From assembly GCF_910592395.1 (NCBI RefSeq), contig NC_088314.1, positions 14,570,001-14,634,000 on the forward strand: a stretch of DNA of 64,000 nt, given 5' to 3'. Made by a program: the position numbers and the translations under genes. The notes below the pieces were generated by a model that was not told the DNA's origin, made no database searches, and saw only the letters and a program-made list of their open reading frames with translations. Positions 1 to 8,543 of the stretch are shown here, piece after piece; the stretch's first letter is position 1, and the number at the start of each line of letters is the position of its first letter. Source of the DNA: Lineus longissimus. Its lineage: Eukaryota > Nemertea > Pilidiophora > Heteronemertea > Lineidae.

Positions 1-2
1 CT

Positions 3-1592
3 TTATTGTGTAAAGATCCCAACAATTCTGAGGACATGAAGAATTGGAGGCCTATTTCTCTTTTAAATATTGATTATAAGGTTTTGTCCAAAGTTTCAAC
101 TACTCGTTTAGGCAATGTCATGCCATCTATTGTTCATATTGATTAGACATCCGGGATCAAAGGGCGATCAATCACAGATAATTTACATTTATTACGTAAT
201 ATTTTTGATTTTGTTAGTCAGAAGGATATTCCCTGTGCCTGGATTAACCTGGATTTTTTAAAGGCTTTTGATAGATGTTCCCACCAACTTCTTTTTGAGG
301 CAATCACCCGTTATGGTTTTAATGATTCTTTTCAGAAATGGATTCGTATCCTCTATAATAATGTTTCTTCCTCTGTTATTGTAAATAATTACGTTTCTAA
401 ACCTTTTTCATATTCTCGTGGTGTACGGCAAGGCTGTAGTATTTCTCCTTTATTATTTGTCTTGTGTCTTGAGCCTATGGCTATTAAAATACGTAAGGAA
501 GAGGCCATTAAAGGATTATCCCTTCCCGGCCGGCCGGGGTCTGTCAAAAATATAATGTTCGCCGATGACGTCACTGGTGTTGTTACCAGTGACCGAGGCA
601 TGGCCTCTTTCATGAATATTGTCAAACTTTTTTGTCTCGCTTCTGGCTTTTCTCTCAACCTTATTAAGTCCAAAGGGTTTTTTCTTGGGAAGTGGAAGTC
701 ACGGAGTGACCACCCCTTTGGCATTTCTTGGCCGGACAGGGTTAAATTACTGGGTTGTCTTTTTGGGTATACGGTTTCTTTTGATGATGTTTGGGGTCCG
801 ATTTTGAATAAATTTATCAAAGTTCTTAATTTTTCTAAGTTATCTGGTCTTACTTTAAAACAGAAGTCTATTATTATTAGTACGTTTGCGTGTTCTAAGA
901 TATGGTATACTGGTAGTGTGTATTTTATGCCTAAATGTTATGTAGATAAATTTCAATTGGGTATTTTAGTATTTCTCTGGCCTCGTGCCCATTTTGAGCC
1001 TGTGGCTCGTGCTACTCAACTTCTTCCTTTTGTATCAGGCGGTCTCGCCATTGTTAATATTGGTAAAAAGCTAGCCGCATTGGCAATTAAACATATAACA
1101 ACTTATAATTTATTATCAATCATGGTGCCTCTTGGCACCCCTTTTTAAATTATTGGTGTGCCCTACAGTTTCGTAAATATAATAATTCTCTCTGGTCTAA
1201 CTCTTGTCCTCATGGTAACCAAATGCCTCTGTATTATCAACATGTTGTTAAATGTTTTCAATTTTTCAATTCCACCTTTCCTAATGTTGATCCATGTAAA
1301 CTTCCGTTAAAATGATTACTTCTCTTCTCACTAGTTGTATAACAAAACCTCCCAGGTGTATTACCTTGTTTCCCTCTGTAAACTTTAAACATGTTTTTGT
1401 AAACCTGCATGATCGGTTTATTGACCCTACTTCGCGGGACGTTTCTTATAGGCTGATCATGCAGGTACTACCTGTTAATCAACAAATATATCAATGGTCT
1501 CGTGGCCGTTCAAGGCCTCTGCCTTGTTCTTTTGATTGTGGTTTTGGTCACGAGACGTTCCAACATTTATTTTATTATTGTCCCATTGTTAA
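3..1592 (+). pseudogene. LINE-1 ORF2 reverse transcriptase (broken)
   Basis: This encodes the reverse transcriptase half of ORF2. Visible blocks in order are the GIKGRSITDNLHLLR block, the WINLDFLKAFDRCSH block, the GVRQGCSISPLL block, and FADDVTGV with the catalytic Asp pair. A C-terminal thumb region and LSGGLAIVNI follow. A TAG at 144-146 replaces the CAG kept in LINE-7, and a frameshift near 1110 moves the WHPF motif to another frame. Coding resumes at 13104, beyond the inserted transposon, and runs to about 13441. It is not functional. Confidence 0.85.
1589..1592. repeat. TTAA target duplication, left copy of K1
   Basis: This TTAA matches the one at 13103-13106. LINE-7 at about 60838-60841 has the same context uninterrupted, with one TTAA between the CCCATTG and ACCTTTGAG sequences. 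That shows a 4-bp TTAA duplication. Confidence 0.9.
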
Positions 1593-1742
1593 AGGAATAC
1601 TTTACTCATCGCTAAGCGCATTTCAGAGCTCGTTTATCTGTAGATTAATGTTTCCTCTACACACTCACAAAAAACTGTTATAATCCATCGTCGTTCAATG
1701 AAGTAATTAATCCTATTTTGATAAGCATTTTTAATCTATCGC

Positions 1743-1754
1743 GGGCGCCGCCAT
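1743..1754 (-). promoter_or_regulatory. YY1-like site, probable promoter of the P2X7-C gene
   Basis: The reverse complement reads ATGGCGGCGCCC, extended to CAAGATGGCGGC, the known YY1 core. It lies 93 bp before the ATG at 1847. A TCACGTGACC E-box palindrome follows at about 1770-1780. The same pair recurs at the other end of the element. Confidence 0.5.
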
Positions 1755-1846
1755 CTTGAGACATTTGGCATGGTCACGTGACCACGAACACGGGAAGTGA
1801 CGTCTACAGTGCTGACCAAAATGTAAACACGAAACAGCTGATCGCG

Positions 1847-2753
1847 ATGGCAGGCATGTCTAGCTCTTCTTCGGACGAGGAATCGATGGAAAGGAGGGAA
1901 TACGGGATACAGCCTTATCGATTTGAGCCGAAACGGTCGGCAGGTCAGCCACAGTCCGACGAGGAAGAGAGGGAGGACGAGGAAACGCCACTGACTGGGG
2001 GGATAGACTTTGCCGCGCAAGTGACAGCACATGTCAGTACATGGTGTACATGTGATAACTGTGCAGGGCCGCTCGAGAATCCGTTGATGCACTTCTGCTG
2101 TCATGAGTTGGCAGAACTCGAGGACCGTTTATGCACTGACGATCTTGATTGCATACTCCTGCACAGAGCCTTTGAGAAGTGCGTATTAGACAAGGATGTC
2201 TTGAGGATGACTTTGGTGGTCATGAAGGATGTGAAGAAAGCAAGTCTGACTGAGCCCATACGTAACAGGTAAATTACCCAGTCCTGGGCCGAGCTGATGG
2301 TCCTCACATTGGGTTTGCACCTGTCTAAACACACAGCAAGTAGGCCTTAGCCTACAGAATGTTAGCAGAAGAGTCTATGCAACTCATCTTCTCATAATAA
2401 AAGCAGCCACTTGACAGTGACAGGTGCGGAGAGATGCGATATATTGTGTACTGCATGCTTTTTTCTTGCAGTATGACCATGACCATGGGAGTACTTCAAC
2501 ATGATATTGAAAATAGTTTCATAATTCCTGGGACAACTACTAAATTTGTGTTCAATTTTCTTTCAGGACATACAGATTAGCTGCCTACAGATGCTTCACT
2601 TGGTGGACACATGACAGGCTTGGCCGGAAAGTTAGGAAAGTCATACCCTCTTGTGTGGTTGTAGCTACCCGGAAGAGGTATCCAGAGCCTGATGGGAAAT
2701 ATACCGGTTTTAGGGAAGTTGACGAGACTGACAACACAGCCCACCCTGACTGA
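1847..2753 (+). CDS. P2X7 C-terminal (ballast) domain protein, two exons
   Basis: The gene has exons 1847-2268 and 2567-2753. The donor follows AACAG at 2269, the acceptor is TTTCAG at 2566, and codon AGG is split between them. The protein starts with an acidic serine-rich stretch, then GIQPYRFEP, then a WCTCDNC cluster and CC pair. After the intron comes AAYRCFTWW and RKVIPSCVVVATRKRYPEPD. This order matches the cysteine-rich cytosolic C-terminal domain of vertebrate P2X7. There are no transmembrane segments, so it is not a channel. An upstream in-frame ATG at 1778 is possible, but 1847 begins the usual acidic serine run. It faces inward from the left end of K1. Its role in the element is unknown. 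Confidence 0.78.
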
Positions 2754-3408
2754 ACTGGACAATTATTTCAAGTTGAAGTACTCATTATAAATCCAATCAT
2801 GGACACATAAACTGCACATGTATTGTAAATGGACAGATGATGAAGGCTTGATTTTTATGAATGAAATGTATTGCAGAAATGACATGTAAAATTGCATTAT
2901 AAGGGAGATTCACTCTGCAGAATGCATGCTAAGACTCTTTCATATTACAGTTGAAATGAAAATGTGTAATGTCAAATTCTCAAATTCTAGATCAGTAACA
3001 ACTCCATGTATAGATTGTTTATAAATTCTTTCTCACTGAAAACTCAGTCTGAAACATGTACCTTCTTTACATGCATATACTCCATGTATGCAAGCCTGGA
3101 AATAGGGTGTCGGTCAAGGACATTGTCAGACACCAAATTGTGATTGTGATTTTTCATGTTTTGACAACAGGTACACATGTGTTGCTGTCCAACACTTTGA
3201 CAGGCAAAAATTGCCAGTTTTTACAGCAGTAATCCATTACATGTCAGACAGCAAAATTATATTTGACAGGGACAAAACAAACACTGTCTGACCATTTGTC
3301 AGGTACCACTGCAAACAATAATTCCAGGCTTGTGTATGTGAGGTTTGGGGCAAATATCAACTTCAGCAACTGTTTGGAATCAGGGTACATGTACATGTAT
3401 GATGCATG
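2754..3408. other. K1 noncoding stretch between convergent genes
   Basis: This lies between the stop of the P2X7-C gene and the stop of the transposase gene on the other strand, so it holds both 3' ends. It is AT-rich, with GTACATGTACATGTATG near 3385. No further ORF is credible. Confidence 0.5.
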
Positions 3409-5917
3409 CTACCTTGAATTAGAAAATCTGGTGAACAAACGCGACCTTTCCACAACATCCATTTTGTTGGCTGGCCTCTCTGAGGCAGCAATATTCCTCT
3501 TAACTTGTGGAATGTCTGGCCGAGATTTATCAGTGGAATGTTGTCGCATGGCAACAACATCCCTCAGCAAATCCTGTCTATACTTGTAGTCTTTCTTGCT
3601 TCGGATTGGTTTGGCTACCCATTTATTAGTGGTGGCTGCCCTTGGGTACACCACATTGTACCGCAGTTCACCTTTTTTAGTCGTTGCCTGTGGTCGACCC
3701 ACATGGTGATTGTGGTCAATTGCTGCCAACTCTGATCTGCAAACCATGCCTGCATAAGAAAAATGTTGGCGTTTCGGCGCGTACTTATTCAGCAGGGAGT
3801 GAAAAACCTCAAGACTACCAGTGTGGCAGAATCTGGTTACATGTGCAAGGTCTTTAAGTATAGTCTTGTCATGAACAATTTTCTTTAGAGCATCGTGTGC
3901 AGGGGATCCAACCTTGAGCCACTTGGTTGGCTCATCATCATCCTCTGCCAATAGCGGACCATGGCCACATTCCAAAAAGTTTGATCTGTTGTTCCAGGAG
4001 TGTAAATTTGCAGTGTGATACACCACACTGGTCCACTTCTCCTTTAATTCGTCAAAATCTCCCCCACAGGACTCTGCACACAACCAGAAATGATTAACAA
4101 CAGATGGGATCCATTCAACGAGTGCAGGGTTTTTCTTGGCCACCTTTGAAAACTTCTTTCTGATACTTTTGGCAAAATGCCAAACATCAAACTGATGTGC
4201 AATATCTGGGTAATTAACCCGCATATTCTTCCTGATGACCACATGTCGATCAGTGGCGAGAGTACCGATAGGCAGTTTCAAGTCCTTGACAACATGGCTC
4301 AGGCATACCTCAAGGCCCCTGGGTTCTAAGGCGTTTGAGTTTTTAATGGTAGGGTCAGCCAGGTTGGCAACATGGAAATCCACAATGAAACCATGTTGGT
4401 CCTCCATCAAGGTGTAGTTGCAGTATTTGGCACTGTGGCCCGGACTGTCACAGCGGCCATCTCCATTCAAACCTAGCTGACCTTCAACAGTGCTTAGTCC
4501 ATCCAACACTGCTATCTGACTCGACAACCAGTTTTCATGGACAACAGGGAATAGGTATTTCTCCTGTATCCTGTAAAACTGTGTCTCGCCTACAAAGGGC
4601 ATGTTCAGAATATCTGCAAATTCACGCACCTTTGTGTACGAGGAACCGGAAAATAGCACAGCAGCTGACATCAAGAGGTTTCCAGCTCCCATCTTCCTCA
4701 GTGTTGGCTGGGAAGACCAAGTTCGATGACACCCAGCGGCACATTCAGTCCTCACAATAAGGCGGGAACCAACGAGTGATTGTTGAATGCTGGTTACCTT
4801 AGCAAGGCAACCAAGCTTGGGGCACCTAACAAGTAGTTCCATAAGCGATTCCTGAAACACAACATACTTTTTTGATAGGCTGGGTGACTGTGCAGTGGGC
4901 CATGTTCTGGAGCTAATGTTTCTGCACGCTCAGGATCGTCACACTGGCTGTACTCTAAACTGTCATCGAAATCAGGAGTAGTTTCATTGGGCACATACTC
5001 CGGGTCATGGGCGTCAAATCCATCTATTTCCTCCTCATCGTCATCAGATACAGAATCCTCCGAATGATAAATCAAATTATCAGCGGGCATAAGATTTGCG
5101 TTTGACTTGCTTGGGGTGCTAGCCAGAAGTGGTTCACATTCCAACAGCGAAGAACTGGAAATCTCTTTGGTGGGCTTGGGTTTCCTGATGACACGTGATG
5201 TCTCGGCTGGCTGTTCATCAGCTTTGGCAGAGAGAGCGTAGTTATGGTCCCTGGCTATGACCGTTACCATCTGGTCCATGTCAACCTGGGTTGATGCATC
5301 TGAAATTACAATATCAAATTCTATAAGTGAATACAAAAGGTGGTACCAAGGTTGAAAAGAGCCCTGCTTTTTTAACGTAGGGTGCTTTATGTGATCACAC
5401 TGCAAAATGTGCACTTCAATCTAATTAAGGTACCCGGTGATTCTTTACATGGAAATTGTCATCAGGTACAGGGTATTCATAAAAACATAAAAAGTTATGA
5501 CATTCTTTTCAAACACCATCTGTATTAATTAACTTTGGATTTTCACATTGACATGAAATTGTGTGTTGTTGATCAACATTGTATGATCCAGGTCCCAGCC
5601 TCAACAGGCCCATAATGTTATGACTCATAGTATTTACACATACCACTCATAGATCTTGAGCTCACACATTCACAACAAGGCCCAGGGTGCTTGAAAGTGG
5701 ACCCAACAGACCCACTGGACAGCGCTCTACTCTTTGGAATGTCATCAATCGCTGGTGGAACAATGTTCACTTGGGGGTCCTGACTTGTATCACAGCATGG
5801 GACCTCTTCAGCTGGTGAATCATTATCAGCGTTATCACATTCAGCGTCATCATTTGCACAACTTGTACTCGCACTTGGCTGTTCTGGCATGTCTGGTGAA
5901 ATCAATTCTTTTACAAG
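3409..5917 (-). pseudogene. K1 DDE transposase, catalytic exons (one frameshift)
   Basis: Reading on the minus strand, exon 5917-5644 (acidic, Cys-containing) joins exon 5299-3409 with matching phase. The last exon carries an acidic region, a Cys ribbon (RCPKLGC, ECAAGC), GDGRCDSPGHSAKYC with the first Asp, TDRHV then HQFDVWH (the D-x2-H signature), and HTGSLEVFHSLL with the catalytic Glu. A 1-base frameshift near the A-run at about 4866-4871 separates the acidic part from KYVVFQESLMELL. Restoring one base makes the whole spliced length a multiple of three. The upstream exon is probably the THAP exon at 12791-12402. The RNase H-like triad and TTAA target suggest Kolobok. No functional product is expected unless the frameshift is a sequencing error. 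Confidence 0.75.
5300..5643 (-). other. Intron within K1 transposase
   Basis: On the minus strand it begins GTATGT after AGTG and ends TTTCAG before ATGCATC. The 274-nt upstream exon ends in phase 1 and the downstream exon continues the codon as GAT. Nothing else is visible in it. Confidence 0.6.
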
Positions 5918-6477
5918 CTGCAAGAGATGAAAATAACAGAATCAGATTTTTTGTTTACTGGTCTGGTGGGGGGGGGGGTGTCTTCAGGTTGACAGTGACG
6001 CCTTCCAATTCCACGGTGTCTTTCACTGTTAAGATCATGCCCGGCCATATGACATGCACAGTCGAGTCACAGGTCATGGGGTATAGTTAGGCACTTGGAA
6101 ATCACCACATATCTGCGCAAGTTAACCTGCGTCATAAATTGCGCGAGCGACGTAAAATTTTAAAATTTTCAGGATTCGCATCGGTTGCGCTGAATCATGG
6201 TGAAACTGTATTCTGCGTGTTTTTGCCAATCAGAGAGCTTGTTACAAAACTACGTAGGCTGCTCTAGATCTCAGTTTTTGTCCGATTGGAATCGATAGAA
6301 CTGACAAAGTTCTCCGAATTTTGGTCAAAAGTTTGAGTTTTTCGAGAGAAAAAGCACCAGATTGAAGACCTAAGAAGTAATGCACATCATTGATCAGGTA
6401 GGCACAGTTAGTTAAGGCTTTAATCTACTCAAAAACGGCCACATTTGCTGTAAAATTTATGCCGCAGATCCTGCTAT

Positions 6478-6489
6478 GGGCGCCGCCAT
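6478..6489 (-). promoter_or_regulatory. YY1-like site at start of the 977-aa gene
   Basis: GGGCGCCGCCAT lies just upstream of a likely noncoding first exon. A splice donor, CAACAA|GTAAGT, lies at 6563. The matching acceptor is TTTCAG at 8536, eight bases before the ATG. It is identical over 12 bases to the sites at both ends of K1. Confidence 0.5.
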
Positions 6490-6944
6490 GTTGCTTACCC
6501 GAGCTCGACGGGTCCGATTTTCTTGATATTTCCTTTCGATTCAACATCAATAATATCAACAAGTAAGTACTATTTCATAAAACTAAGTGACATATTATGA
6601 AGAATATATATCATATTTATGAAATTGAGTGTTAGATGAAGATTTTAATCAATGTTAGGGGTAGGATTGCTCGGATTTTGTGGGATGCTGGATTTGTCTT
6701 CTGCATGACATGATTGTTGACATGAGGTCACGTGACCACAATCCTTGCTCCTAATTGGTCCGTTTGCTAATATGTTACTATTTTTAGACCAACTCATGTG
6801 TTCTTGCTTTGTTTATATTTCTATTTCAGCCATTTTGAAGTTTTTTTTTGTCTCATTAGGGGTTTTTAAGTATTTTCATTGTATTTTAGGGGAATCTGAA
6901 AAGATCAGATGAACCTTTGAATTGAATCGACTGCTCGTGACACA

Positions 6945-8468
6945 GGGGCCTTATTCACAAAAGTCTCGCTAAGCATTTGCGAAGCGTAGCGTTTGCGGGA
7001 CCCATGCGCAATCGCTAACTTAGCGAAGGGAGCGTTTCACAAAGGCCTTCGCAATATTTCGCTATGTCTTCGCTGTCCCTCTCTGCTGGCGAATTCGCTA
7101 AAGTTCCGCAGGCGCGATTACTGATTACGTGATCCATTAACAATGTCCGAATGACTCATACCGATGCGTGTATGCATTGACCGGGAAGCCTTAACACACC
7201 TTTCTGGGGAAAGGGTTAGAACCCCGCCTGGAAAAATTGAAAGGCCCATTACTAGTACATTATATTGTTCTCGTGCAAAGTATGTTTTAGGAGGTCTTAG
7301 TCTGGGGGAATCCCATGGTACTATTATATACCGGTACTTCAAAGTTTCAACAAAAGAATTGCTTTCAGTCATGGTAGGGACTTAATGAATACGAGTCCAG
7401 CCTCCTGACGGCAACATTCGATGATTAAGTCGACCATTTGAATAATGTGTCAGCTTACCATATTTGTGGAGGCAAAGCCATCTCATTTTCCATCGTCCGA
7501 ATGCGTTCTCGATGTTCTGCCGAATTCTTCTGTGGTGGGCATTGAATTCGTTCTCCGCCGCATCTCGTGGGTGACGTACGGGAGTGATCAACCAAGGAAG
7601 CAATGGGTAGGCACTATCACCCAATAAAAAGCCATTTGGGAGCCCATCGTTCTGAAATTTACGATTTAATCTACAGTTGTTCCAGATAAAGGCATCATGA
7701 GTACTACCTGGCCATTTTGCCACCAAATTGGTAAACTTCAAGGTATGGTCACATATGCCTTGCACGTTGATTGCGTGGGAATGTTTTCGGCTGACGTAGG
7801 CTTCTTCTTGGACCGAGGGAGCCTTTATTCCAACCAAGCTTCCATCTACACAGCCAAGTACATTTGGTATGCGGCGGCGCTCTTGATTATAGAAACAATT
7901 CGTGACACAGATGCTTGACTAATGCCATTGAGGTCCCCACTTACAAACTGCAGATCTCCCGTTGCATAATAACGGAGGGCGCACATCACCTGTAAACTTG
8001 CCGGTAAAGCATGAGATCGTTGTGTTGGATGTTCTACATCTTCTTTGATCAAATCCACAACTTCCAGAATAACGTGACGTGGCATACGAAACCTCTTCAT
8101 CAAGTCTACGTCATCGTAAATGTCCAGCGGATTTACCCGGTCTCTAAATATCCTATTTCGGCGAAAATGTCGTTGATTTTCCTCTTCTATTGCAAGAAGG
8201 AGCGCCATGTTTTCTTCGTGTGAATGATTTGCGAGAGCCCAAAAGCTCTCGCTAAAATTATGGAGTTAACGAGGGTTGAGCGACCACACTGCGATTGCGA
8301 AGCGTGAGCGATGTCTTCATGAAATCACCCGCAATGCGTGCGAGGAGTTTGTGAAGACACTGCGAATTCGCTAAATTACCGATGACCTGGCGAAGCGAGG
8401 CTTTTGTGATTAGAAAATTTTGCTAGGCGAGGTGTTTGCGATTGCGAGGCTTTTGTGAATAAGGCCCC
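6945..8468 (-). mobile_element. Harbinger-type DNA transposon nested in K1
   Basis: The ends are perfect inverted repeats: GGGGCCTTATTCACAAAAG on the left and its complement on the right. Repeated GCGAAGC and GCTAAG motifs lie just inside. Flanks read CAG at 6943-6945 and CTG at 8468-8470. These fit the CWG preference of PIF/Harbinger elements but are not an exact direct repeat. One transposase gene lies on the minus strand. No Myb-like second protein was seen. Confidence 0.8.
7382..8208 (-). pseudogene. Harbinger (HARBI1-like) transposase, frameshifted
   Basis: It starts at ATG 8208 with a helix-turn-helix-like N-terminus (residues about 1-115, ending SQASVSRIVSIIKSA). The frame breaks near 7875, just before PNVLGCVDGS, which holds the first catalytic Asp. 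The second frame continues VGIKAPSV, then PGSTHDAFIWNN, then GDSAYPL with the second Asp, then RQNIENAFGRWKMRW with the Glu. All catalytic residues survive, but in two frames. It is somewhat shorter than a typical HARBI1-like protein at the C-terminus. It is on the opposite strand to the gene whose intron hosts it. Confidence 0.8.
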
Positions 8469-8543
8469 TGGTTTTCTTGTCACTTTTTCAAGGGTTATAT
8501 TATATTATTAGTTTTTTTTAATTTATTTTCTTTCAGAAGAACT

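Larger units (their letters stand above)
6563..8536 (+). other. 5'UTR intron of the 977-aa gene, carrying a Harbinger element
   Basis: The predicted intron has a GTAAGT donor at 6563 and a CTTTCAG acceptor ending at 8536. Most of it is the Harbinger element at 6945-8468. Outside that it is AT-rich, with a TCACGTGACC palindrome near 6728. The first exon is inferred only from the donor and the promoter motif. Confidence 0.5.

Noticed and set aside
389-820. Minus-strand ORFs opposite the LINE reverse transcriptase (also near 19240 and 58070)
   Set aside because: They are shadows of the conserved RT coding sequence and have no independent features.
1778-1846. Upstream ATG extending the P2X7-C protein by 23 residues
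   Set aside because: The extension lacks family character, and the ATG at 1847 opens the usual acidic serine stretch. It cannot be excluded.
1847-2268. P2X receptor ion channel gene
   Set aside because: Only the C-terminal ballast domain is present. There are no transmembrane helices and no ATP-binding ectodomain.
4845-4875. A 16-nt intron (GTATGT...TTTCAG) joining the two parts of the K1 transposase
   Set aside because: Far too short for a spliceosomal intron. The bases translate as YVVFQ in the downstream frame, which fits the protein, so a 1-base frameshift explains it better.
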